A DNA stretch of 64,000 nucleotides, taken from positions 27,567,001 to 27,631,000 of the forward strand of contig OY292275.1 in assembly GCA_958496175.1 (NCBI GenBank), given 5' to 3'. This stretch comes from Sisyra terminalis (taxonomy: Eukaryota; Arthropoda; Insecta; Neuroptera; Sisyridae). This document shows positions 55,820-64,000 of this stretch, in pieces (position 1 is the stretch's first letter; every line of letters starts with the position of its first letter). The translations under genes and the position numbers were made by a program. Below the pieces are notes generated by a model. That model worked only from the letters and a program-made list of their open reading frames with translations. It was not told the DNA's origin and did no database searches.

Positions 55820-56863
55820 TTATAAAAGGAATCTGACTTTTCTTCTTGGCGTTGAGCAATACTTCATTATGCTATTTATTTCATAGACTGGCTTGAGTCT
55901 GTCTATGGAAATGGATGTCGGTCCGCATTTGTAGTTGATAGTGAAGTACTTTTCGTGGCGGCTAATTACGGAAAAAGGGCCTTCATATGGTGGTGAGAAC
56001 GTTTGTTTAACACGATCATCGCGTACTAATACATGGGAACATGTTTGGAGATTTTTGTACTGGAATACCGATTGTTTCCTATGGCATGATGTTTTCCTGG
56101 GAGTCATTGTATTGAAATGTTCCTTCAGTGCGCTCACCAATGTGTTGGGCGCGATTTTCTTACGTGATGGGAACAACAGCTCCCCGGGTAAGCGAATCGG
56201 CTCACCATAAACAAGCTCGGCCGGTGTCGTCGCGATGTCCTCCTTCCATGCGGCTCGCAGGCCAAGCAATACAGCTGGCAAAGCATCGTACCAGGACTCT
56301 TTGTGACAGAGAAGTACCGATTTGAGCTGTCGATGGAGGCGCTCAACGATTCCATTTGCCTGTGGATGATATGGAGTAGTTCGTAAGTGCCTAATGTCAA
56401 ATAGATCCAGTAGTGTACAGAACAATGCTGACTAAAACTGGCCACCTCTATCCGATGTTATTCTTCTGGGAACACCATAGCGAGAAATCCAATGATAAAT
56501 CAGGGCTCGAGCTACAGTTTCCATTGATCCGTTTTCAAGCGGTATGGCTTCTGAGAAACGAGTAAAACGGTCAATTATTGTTAGACATTGATTATAGCCT
56601 TTTGAATGTAACAAGGAAACCAAATCAATGTGAATGTGTTCAAAACGGCTGGTTGGTAATTTGATTTTTCCTATTGGATGAACGTGTCTTTGAATTTTGT
56701 TGCGTTGACAGTCGATGCAAGATTTTGACCATTTACGACAATCTTTGTTGGTGGATGGCCAAATGTACCTCGTGGTTATTAATTTTAAACATGTGTGAGA
56801 ATCACACTCTGCCACTAGTGATTCTCGGGAGAGTTTTCCTGAAATTTGCATCCGGGTGTACAA
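55820..56863 (-). pseudogene. Gypsy integrase (two frames)
   Basis: First frame: [20 protein letters not shown] and [10 protein letters not shown] (HHCC zinc finger end), [12 protein letters not shown] (first catalytic Asp), [20 protein letters not shown] and [11 protein letters not shown] (second Asp). After a frame shift at about 56430, the second frame continues LRTTPYHPQANGIVERLHRQ with the catalytic Glu, then LLGLRAAWKEDIATTPAELV, VLVRDDRVKQTFSPPYEGPF and TSISIDRLKPVYE, the C-terminal domain. All three catalytic residues survive; only one frame shift separates the halves. Confidence 0.85.
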
Positions 56864-57579
56864 TATGCTCTTTTTCCAAATTTAACATGATAATAGCATA
56901 TGCCCGATTTGTTAAGTTTGCACTGTCTCGATTGGCTTCTCGGACGGTTGTTCCGGCCTCGTTGGATTCTGTTGCGCTCTCCGCTGGCTTTAGCGGTTAG
57001 CGTGGCGACTTGGTGGGTTAATTCGATGAGGTTTTCCCGCAGTTCAAGAATATCGGTGTTTGAAGTTGCAGTCGTGGCTAAAACTTGCGGTTGTCCGATG
57101 ACTTCGTTCACGGTGTCGGCGAGCGTTGTTAGCTCCTCTGAGCTGCTTCGTGATTGTGAAGCGACAATTACTTGGATCTGTGTTGGAAGGCGACTTGACC
57201 AAATAGATCGTAAGAAATCGGGCACATTTGGACCGGCGAGATTCTGCAGATGTCGTAAGAACTGAGACGGTTTTCGATCGCCAATGTCCTCGTGTGTCAG
57301 TAACTGGCGCACACGTTGTTCTTGCGATTGCGATAACCGATTTATAAGTTCCGTTTTTAATTTTTCATATTTATTTGTTATTAACGGATTTTTGATAATG
57401 TCTTTAATTTCGGCTATGTATTTTACGTCCAAATTCGAAATGACATAATTGTATTTTGTGCTTTCTTGGCTAATGTTGGCCAGCGCAAATTGTCCCTCGA
57501 GCTGCGCAAACCATAACTTTGGTTCGTCCGGCCAAAACGTGGGCACTTTTACAGTGACGCTATTTACGGTCGGTTCCAT
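56815..57579 (-). pseudogene. Gypsy gag
   Basis: A 254-residue open frame. MEPTVNSVTVKVPTFWPDEP and LWFAQLEGQFALANIS form the capsid start; YEKLKTELINRLSQSQEQRV, LLTHEDIGDRKPSQFLRHLQ and NLAGPNVPDFLRSIWSSRLP form the middle. A coiled region (ELRENLIELTHQVATLTAKA) and an Arg-rich stretch precede [19 protein letters not shown], a CCHC-like knuckle with one residue missing. This is the gag of the elements whose cleaved capsid packages RNA. It is intact up to the fusion with integrase, so it could still make a particle protein. Confidence 0.85.
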
Positions 57580-57594
57580 TTCTTGATTATTTTT

Positions 57595-57612
57595 ATCACG
57601 TCGGGGCCACCA
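57595..57612 (-). promoter_or_regulatory. Primer-binding site (tRNA-Trp), element G3
   Basis: Plus-strand ATCACGTCGGGGCCACCA lies directly beside the LTR stub. Apart from one base (C for T) it equals the last 18 nt of animal tRNA-Trp including CCA, as I know that tRNA's sequence. On the minus strand the site is thus complementary to tRNA positions 59-76. Confidence 0.75.
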
Positions 57613-57879
57613 ATTTTATATTTATATATATGAATTTATTATTTTGATATTTTGTTAATATGAGCGGCGATGTTGATACATCACTAGGTAATTCACTAAT
57701 TAATTATAGTAAATTATGAAAATAAAATAACCCACACAACCAAGATAAAGCGCGCAAAAGAAAATCAATTAAATATTGAAATAAAGCAGAACAGCAAATA
57801 AACAAATAAATAGTGAAGTAATATATACACAATTGTGTTGAAATATACATAGGGAGACTGGCACAAAATCCGTAGAAAA

Positions 57880-58180
57880 TGGCGGTAGTGGCCCTGGTGC
57901 CACCCCATCGCTGATGGAACGGCTGTTTCAAATGAATAAGACGGAAACAGCTGAGCAATTGATAAATACAGAAGCCGCAACTGTATTGCTCACACAACAA
58001 CGAATAGAATTAGAGAAAAAAGCTAGAATAGACACGTTGACCCCACAGGCCGCCCAAAGGCAACGCAAAATAACCGAACAGGCCTAATACGAGCTGCGTG
58101 AAGCGATGATAGGCAAGCGTATCGACCCAACGTGGATGGCCTACGCAGCTAATATAATACGGGATTATCTGGATTCCATA
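57880..58180 (+). pseudogene. EVE: N-terminal replicase region, broken frame
   Basis: The frame GGSGPGATPSLMERLF continues with a Gln/Glu/Lys-rich helix, a stop at 58085-58087, then REAMIGKRIDPTWMAYAANI. It shifts to the next frame at about 58195. I see no domain; position before a membrane segment and RdRp suggests the N-terminus of a viral replicase. Assignment is by context only. Confidence 0.5.
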
Positions 58181-58181
58181 A

Positions 58182-58781
58182 ATGAATTTGACACCAAGAC
58201 GCGCGTTTTGGTCACTGATTCGTCTATACAAACACGTGGAGTACTTGCCGAATGAACCCAAACTTGGCGTGGTGGACATTGTTGCTATGAAGGATCACAA
58301 TCGCAACATTAAGGGCGAAATAAATGATGTCCAATGGTGGAATCCGTTTTCGTGGAACTGGCGCGTAACCGTGTCGGAAAACTCCAATAGCTCCTCACCA
58401 GATCTGCCGTACTACAGTGGCGATCAGGTCATGCTCATGGCATTCGGAGCCGCAGCGACCGCCTTGATCGGGGGATATTGTATTTTCCGAGCTTATTCCA
58501 AGGTAGTGAATGGTTTTACTATCCCCAAAATAACATTACCACCATCTCCGCCTTCACCAATAGACACGACCCAGTTATCCTCACTGATTACGAGCCTGAA
58601 CGAATCAACAAATGCTATAAACATATTAAAAAGTTCGTTCGACACCCAGCGAGGTTCACTGGAAGACAGTACGTCGACCGAATTAGCGACAGTACTAAGC
58701 GGGCGCTGTATGAGCGGGCTTTGCAAGATATTGAGCAGGGCCGCGGATACAGTAGTCGAGTTCAGCCATTCACTAAAATAG
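58182..58781 (+). pseudogene. EVE: replicase N-terminal part with membrane segment
   Basis: A 199-residue frame. Residues ~30-75 are Trp-rich (QWWNPFSWNWRV); residues ~83-105 are hydrophobic (MLMAFGAAATALIGGYCIF), a likely transmembrane helix. A Pro-rich linker (KITLPPSPPSPID) and a Ser/Thr-rich tail follow. In tombus-like viruses the protein before the RdRp anchors replication to membranes. The frame overlaps the RdRp frame by 300 bases in the -1 direction. The tail beyond the linker may be accidental reading of the RdRp gene. The start Met is not certain since similarity of style extends upstream. Confidence 0.6.
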
Positions 58782-59026
58782 AAAAGCTCAACATTCGTAA
58801 GTATACAGCTCCAAGAATGATACAGGCCAGACACATTAGCTTTAATATTAAGTATGGTCGCTATATTAAACCACCAGAAGATAAGTTATCATTAGATATA
58901 CATTTTGGTAAGGTCAATTATTTAGATATAGGAAAGAAAATACAAAAACTAAAAAAAAAATATAGTTATTATACAGAGGCCGATCATAGTAATTTTGATG
59001 TGCACATAACGGTGGAACAATTATAA
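58478..59026 (+). pseudogene. EVE: RNA-dependent RNA polymerase, fingers and motif A
   Basis: A 182-residue frame. From about residue 98 FTKIEKLN and then APRMIQARHISFNIKYGRYI match the fingers motif of tombusvirus-like polymerases (F.K.EK....K.APR.IQ.R...N...+R.+KP). The palm motif A is ADHSNFDVHITVEQL with Asp169 and Asp174 in the D-x4-D spacing that binds the catalytic metal. After a stop at 59024 the sequence is still virus-like in another frame for ~40 codons and ends where motif B (SGD) would begin. GDD is missing. It would copy viral RNA; here it is inactive. Confidence 0.75.
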
Positions 59027-59146
59027 TTACACACACGTTCTACCAGGCATGCTCTATAAGCATGATGGCAAATTGCGGCATTTGTCATCAAAAACCCTTA
59101 ATAATTCCTGCTCCACTAGAGACGGTATAAGGTACAAGGTGCGCGG

Positions 59147-59164
59147 ATCACGTCGGGGTCACCA
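59147..59164 (-). promoter_or_regulatory. Primer-binding site (tRNA-Trp) at the virus junction
   Basis: Plus-strand ATCACGTCGGGGTCACCA: 18 bases identical, as I know it, to the 3' end of animal tRNA-Trp with CCA (positions 59-76). Virus-like sequence ends at 59146 and LTR sequence begins at 59165. It is therefore the gypsy site used to prime minus-strand DNA. Confidence 0.75.
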
Positions 59165-59263
59165 ATTTAGTAATTTAATGAATTTATTATTTTGATATTT
59201 TGTTAATTGTTTGTTCCCCTGTTGCCAGGGTTGTGTCGACGACTACTAGATATTATTTGTTTT
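59165..59263 (-). mobile_element. G3-family LTR piece next to the virus fragment
   Basis: ATTTAGTAATTTAATGAATTTATTATTTTG and GTTCCCCTGTTGCCAGGGTTGTGTCGACGACTACTAG match the 3' LTR of element G3 at 55635-55745. The outer end is lost in a rearrangement with an inverted copy. Confidence 0.75.
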
Positions 59264-59349
59264 ACTATAAGAGTTGTTGTTTTGCTCTACTATAAGAGTA
59301 TTATAAGAGTAACTGGAAAACAAATAATATCTAGTAGTCGTCGACACAA
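59231..59349. repeat. 33-bp perfect inverted repeat of LTR sequence
   Basis: Arms 59231-59263 (TTGTGTCGACGACTACTAG...) and 59317-59349 are exact reverse complements with a 53-bp spacer that itself has three copies of CTATAAGAG / TTATAAGAG. Two LTR pieces are head to head. The arms are identical, so the event is recent or gene conversion keeps them alike. Confidence 0.85.
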
Positions 59350-62045
59350 CGATAACGATAAGTTCGATGATTGTACTCCGTAATTCTCTCCAGAAATTGT
59401 TGATTCAATTCTTCTTTCAATTTTTTTTTGCAAAAGAAAATGGGAATTTTCTGCTTGAAGATTTCATATCCATAAATCACATTAACGTGTGCATCTGAAA
59501 GCAATACCATATCGATCATATTTGTATGTCGAAGTAAAAGTGTAATATTATATGCAACTTGGTTTATTTCCACATAAAATACGCAATTCAACGTTTAAAT
59601 ACACGTATTGTTAACAAAAATAAAATTAAATATTTTTAATAAAACGTACCGTTTATTTAATAAAACTATTATTATAGTTAACTACTTTGGGAAAATTGTT
59701 CTAGTTTTTCCAAGCTCATTAGGGTATAAATGGTAAAATAAATTATTTGTAATAATTTGTTTTTAGGAAATATATGTTCGTGTGTAATACCATAATATAA
59801 AGTATTTAAATATTAAAAATGAGATAAATTCGTAATGAAAAACATAAATATTTAAAATACGAAACTTTGAAACATTTAACGTTGAGAATAAAGTGAATTA
59901 TAATTTATATAAATGTTGACTTTTAAGGCTAAAAATTAAATATAAACGTAGAAAAGAGATAGTTATCCTACTTTGTATAATTCGACATTAGATGATCGTA
60001 AAAATTAAAATGCAATGTTTTACCTAAGGTTTTTTTTTTTAAATCCTATGTGGCAGACTCAATGATGCTTTGGGTATTTTTGCGATGGACGGTATTTAAT
60101 TGTTATATTTTAGTTGTCATTTACAGAAGAGAACAAAAAACAACCTACGACATTAGTTTTTGGAGTCAACCCTGATTCACTAAAATTATTAATTATATAA
60201 TACATATAATACATCTTTGTTCGAATTTATTAGACGCACTTCTACGACATCAAATTACAAAATCTCACTCTTGTATATAGACTCTAGCTTAGGTGGTGTA
60301 GCAAGCATGTCTAGCTAGATTTTTAATGCGCCGGTTTCCCGACTCAGTTTCAGAAGGATTATCTTTTGGGAAGTCAATTCATGCTGTATTTTTCAGCGAC
60401 TTGAAAAAAATAGCTCGTCATCCAATATTTGCAAACCCAAATACTAAGTTTTAGAAAATTAATAGAGGATCCTTTAACATTAAATATCAAGCATGGTGTC
60501 TGGTCTAAGACCCATATTCGATAGGTTATAAAACTCTTGCTCTTAAACGGTACTAAAGACTTCAGAATCAAAAAATTGAAGACGCAATTAATTATATCAA
60601 GAAGCATGAAAATGAGACAATAGCACATTTAATCAGCATCAGACCTTGCTTCTCTCGATTCCTTAGTGAGTATTATTCTTCAACCTATCTCGGATTAAAC
60701 GAGGGAATTATTAACTTGTTTGAGAACTCTAAGAACTATTCGTACTTGTTTCCAGAGAAAAATGATTGAAAAAATCGATAAGTAACCATGAGCGAAATAC
60801 AGTTTATAAAATCAGTTAAACAACCCGGGAAAGTAGAAGAAAATGTGGGATGTTCAGCAGCAAAATCAGATGAAATGAGACGAAGATCGTGGGGTGAAAA
60901 CATTTAGTTTCATAGAATTTAATTTCATTTGGTTAAAAGATAAAAAGTGATCCAAGCGATAATTTAAACAGTGCTCAATTAATAAAAATAACAATTGATT
61001 ATTTTTCTCTAATAAGCGAAATGTTATTAAATTCTAGAAATCAGAAATATTAGTGCCGTCAGGGCTGGTTTCGATTCAATTACCAATTGAGATTTTTATG
61101 AAAAAGTTTGTTTCCCATCGAAATGATTAAAGGCCCAAGGTCCACTTTGACAATATGTGGTTACCATTGGTTAAGGGTATCTAGGAAAGTTGTTGTTTCA
61201 TAATGTTTAGTTAGCAGTTAACAATAAAGTTAATCTAGGAATATAATCAATTCTATATATCGATTCTTGGAATATGGGTTAACTGTAGATTCAATGTGAT
61301 ACAACCTTTTAATTTCAAAAGAGATTTTTCGATTGGAGTAATATAAAGATTGGCAAGAAAACATGAATGTAAATATAAGGTTTTTAGTGTATGGTGTCTC
61401 AGTAAGAGTGCACTTTAGCATTTTAAAATAAAAACACGTATTTTTAAGAGAGTTGAGCTATTTTATATTGTATATTTTATTGTTGAGTAAAGAAAACATG
61501 TTTCGATTTAGTATGGAATAAAATATTCCATATGATCCGCCATATGACCCCCACAGCTCTTATCAGGGCGTTTGCACTTCATAAGAAATCGTGGTCAAGG
61601 CACCAGGGCCAAAGAGCTACATAATTTTTAATTCATAGAGAGAGAAGCATGATTTCTAACGGGGAATTTACATTCCCCTATCTGTAGTTGACTACCTGAA
61701 AAACAGGGCTTCGTATTTAACTTCATAGTTATTCGAAATCACAATCGTTTTATAAATATGACATCACCTCTAATGGAAAAAAAGGAACTATTTTTAAAAA
61801 ATATCGAGTTTTAGTGACCCCTAGCAGAATAAAATATTAAGGTTTTAATTTTTAAAACCCTAGCGACTGTTAAACTGTTTAATACTTAAAAAATTCAATT
61901 AAATCAGTTTAATGACATAAGCATAAAGTAATCGCAGTAAAAAGAACGATTATTAACAAACGTTTACGGAGGAATTGATTTTCCAGGTATTGCGCTTTTA
62001 GATGTTTTGGTTTTCATTGCTTAAGTTTTATTTTTATCATTAGAT
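59350..62045. other. Mostly AT-rich interval; one unrecognised coding-like stretch
   Basis: At 60560-60770 the plus strand has an open stretch (DAINYIKKHENETIAHLI, then FSRFLSEYYSSTYLGLNEGI) with codon use unlike random AT-rich DNA. I do not recognise it; an old gag or a decayed host exon are both possible. No other signal was found. Confidence 0.35.
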
Positions 62046-62049
62046 TTCG

Positions 62050-62330
62050 ATTCCAAAAATTCCACTCCAAGTTAGTCGACCATCCTAACCCTAATGCCCA
62101 AATTCTATCCTCTGAAACTCATCTAGACAACATGCCACGTAGGCTGAAACGACGTTGGCCTCGCGACCTCCTAACAAATTTTTGGAGAGTCCCAACATTA
62201 GTTGGGCCCTCTCAACATGTTTCGAAAATACCACACCAGGGTCGAACTACGGTTTTTACCTCAAGTGTTGTATATAAGCAACCAAAATTTGTTAGCACGT
62301 TGCATAGTATATAAATTGTAAATATATAGA
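62050..62330 (+). pseudogene. Possible BEL/Pao pol C-terminal remnant
   Basis: The frame reads VDHPNPNAQILSSETHLDNM and RRLKRRWPRDLLTNFWRVPT. This is reminiscent of the far C-terminus of BEL/Pao integrases, where the RxxRRW...FWxRW pattern follows the GRP motif, but the match is short. Could equally be another retroelement. It ends just before the THAP exon. Confidence 0.3.
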
Positions 62331-62364
62331 AGGCAATAAAGGATTTTTAAAAAAAAAATTATTA

Positions 62365-64000
62365 AATTTGCCACGAAAATGCTGCATTGGCATATATGGT
62401 GGAAAAGTGAATCTACATCGTCTGCCATCTCAAGAATTGGGTAATAGTGTTTATACGCGGCAAGAGTGGATTGGAGCCATTCGGAATTCAAAAACTAATG
62501 ATTTGAACTATCATGAATTCCGAATTTGCTCCAATCACTTTGCTCGCCCTATAAACAGTTACGGAAATAGGCATTCGTATAATGATTTTCCAACTATTAA
62601 TTTACCCCGGTAAGTAACAAAAATCTTAATTTATTTCCAACATCCTCTTAAAGTTTATTACAACAATACGACTGCAAAATTTATTTTCCTTTTATTGTGT
62701 TAAAGAACATTAAAAAAAAAGATTAATACGAGAAAAATGATTACGGTATTACGAAAAGTACATTCTCGACAAATGCTCAATGAAATATATAAACTAAAAA
62801 TTGAAATAACGCAAGATCGTAGCAAATATTAACTTAAGTTTTAAACATCTCACTGAATGTCGCCGTTACTGAACTATCGGTATTATAATTCGACATGGAT
62901 TATATTTATTTTATATACCAACGACTACAACCTCCTTTTAATCAAAACGTACAGTAATCAAGAAATAAAAAACTATTTTGATTGAAGCTGAAATGCCGCA
63001 TTTAGTACTAATGCTTGAATGAATGTATTCCTCTTGTTGTAATTATTATGAATTTGTATACAATTTTCAATCGTCAAAATTGTAGATTTACGTAAAAGTT
63101 CATTGAAATTAATATTACTTTATTTCATATAAAAATTACGATTTTTATTTTAATTTAATACAATGTTAACCGGGAAACTCAAGTTATGTTTCGTTTAATG
63201 GTTCAATATAAATGTTGCTTGATATTGCATTAGTTAAATAAAAGTATTTCAAACCTAATATAAGATTCAAATTTCAGATCTTAATTACAACATAAGTCAA
63301 CCGTCCCAACCAGAAATTGAGGAGGTCGAGGAAATACAAAATCTTCAAGAATTATAAACCGACAGCAACACCCAGTCTCAAACAGTACTCATAATTAATG
63401 ATGAAGACCAGAAGGAAGTTGTACACGCATTGCACCGAAAAATTAGAAAATTGAAACAGCAATTAGATAAGGAGAGGGAAAACAGTTTTGACGCTGTTGT
63501 TGGGAGGGAACATTGCTCGGATTTGCTAAAGGAAATTGTTAAGGACAAATTTCAAAAGAACATAAAGAATCAATTGTAGAGGAAGGGTTGCTGGTATTCG
63601 AATAATTTCAAAAAAACTATCAATGAGATTTGCCAGCATAATGCCCAGTAAAGCATACAATTTCTTATCGAAGGAAATAGAAATGCCCTCATAAGCCACC
63701 ATTCAAAATGCCCTCATAAGCCACCATTCAGCGTCAGATGCCGATTGTGGATATTCAACCTGGAATTAATCATGTTTTTTTTTAAAATTTAACTCTAATT
63801 TTAAATGGTGCTAATCATGAGAAGATAAAAAATTGTGTGCTTCTGTTTGATGAGATGAGTTTAGGGGTAGGTGTTCACTACAATAGTAAAAGGAGGATCA
63901 TATCTTCGGTTTTGAAGATATTGGTTCCTGCAGATTTAAAACTACGCTGATCATGTTTTGTGCTTTATGATACGCGGCATTTTCCATAATTACAAGCAAC
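62365..64000 (+). pseudogene. P-element-like transposase with THAP domain (runs off window)
   Basis: Exon 1 (62368-62610) encodes a THAP domain: MPRKCCIGIYGGKVNLHRLP (one zinc Cys is Tyr), RQEWIGAIRNSKTNDLNYHE and FRICSNHF, then NDFPTINLPR and a GT donor. From about 63275 a coiled region (VVHALHRKIRKLKQQLDKER) leads to MPSKAYNFLSKEIEMPS, the VDIQPGINHV-like block, and CVLLFDEMSLGVGVHYNS, which fits the P-element RNase H-like fold with its first catalytic Asp, then GFEDIGSC. The gene is broken by stops and by a 25-bp tandem duplication at 63681. Continues beyond 64000. Confidence 0.75.
63681..63730 (+). repeat. 25-bp perfect tandem duplication in the P-like gene
   Basis: AAATGCCCTCATAAGCCACC plus ATTCA occurs twice in a row without mismatch. 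As 25 is not a multiple of three it shifts the transposase frame. Confidence 0.9.

Larger units (their letters stand above)
55635..57664 (-). mobile_element. Gypsy-like element G3, PR-RT-RNase H deleted
   Basis: Minus-strand order: a stub of 5' LTR (57613-57664), an 18-nt primer-binding site (57595-57612), gag, integrase, a purine-rich tract (AAAAAAAGGAAGAGGGGGAA at about 55768-55787) and a 3' LTR (about 55635-55762). The gag and integrase are fused at about 56830, removing protease, RT and RNase H. The 5' LTR stub ends abruptly where RNA-virus-derived sequence begins. LTR phrases (GTTGTGTCGACGACTACTAG, CCCTGGTTGCCAGGG) recur at 59.2 kb. Confidence 0.8.
57665..59146 (+). other. Endogenous viral element, tombusvirus-like replicase
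   Basis: A fragment of a positive-strand RNA virus genome in the host DNA, sense on plus, GC-richer than its surroundings. It holds an N-terminal replicase region with a membrane segment, then the RdRp fingers and palm up to just before motif B, where it joins a gypsy primer-binding site at 59147. The first ~200 bases (57665-57880) are AT-rich and non-coding and could be the viral 5' leader. No intron, poly(A) or capsid gene is seen. Frame breaks and a stop at 58085 make it a fossil. Noda- or carmotetra-like relatives are less likely. Confidence 0.75.

Noticed and set aside
58478..58781. Slippery heptamer for -1 frameshifting (ATTAAAAAG region)
   Set aside because: It does not fit X-XXY-YYZ in the upstream frame.

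Overview
This is a transposon graveyard from an AT-rich eukaryotic genome, almost certainly an insect or other arthropod. Evidence for that: short broken ORFs, spliced transposase genes, no bacterial operon structure, and arthropod-typical families side by side (Jockey and other LINEs, BEL/Pao, Ty3/gypsy, Ty1/copia, Penelope, Helitron, PIF/Harbinger, Merlin, mariner, P element). I could not recognise a single ordinary host gene with confidence. The species cannot be read from the sequence.

Layout. 1-6 kb: a tRNA-like SINE head, a THAP remnant, a copia RNase H end, a gypsy pol fragment, a Helitron 3' end and a gag remnant. 6.4-7.9 kb: a complete but internally deleted Harbinger element with TAA target duplications. 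8.6-11.7 kb: two Jockey fragments, the second with poly(A) tail and target duplication. 13-17 kb: a small inverted-repeat element, a gypsy gag piece and a decayed Helitron whose 3' hairpin and CTAG end survive. 17-22.9 kb: a Harbinger with both genes, broken by LINE pieces, a solo LTR and a BEL/Pao remnant. 22.9-23.7 kb: gypsy RNase H. 25.4-31.5 kb: two Penelope copies flanking an unclassified terminal-inverted-repeat transposon.

32.3-38.3 kb is the best-preserved element: a 5.97-kb Helitron with both termini, an A|T insertion site and an uninterrupted 1580-residue Rep-helicase gene. 39.8-41.8 kb: a Merlin transposase split by a 1.1-kb inverted-repeat element. 43.5-49 kb: a BEL/Pao element split by a 2.9-kb Helitron; removing the Helitron restores the reading frame. 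50-55.5 kb: solo LTRs, LINE, Helitron and mariner pieces. 62.4 kb to the end: a P-element-like transposase with THAP domain that runs off the window.

The most interesting region is 55.6-59.3 kb. A gypsy-like element on the minus strand (gag joined directly to integrase, PR-RT-RNase H deleted) sits beside a plus-strand fragment of a positive-strand RNA virus replicase (tombusvirus-like RdRp, motif A present). The viral fragment is joined to a second copy of the gypsy LTR plus primer-binding site, and the join falls exactly at the end of an 18-nt site matching the 3' end of tRNA-Trp. That is the product expected if gypsy plus-strand strong-stop DNA jumped onto viral RNA. It makes this locus a candidate fossil of retrotransposon-driven capture of an RNA virus, readable to the nucleotide.
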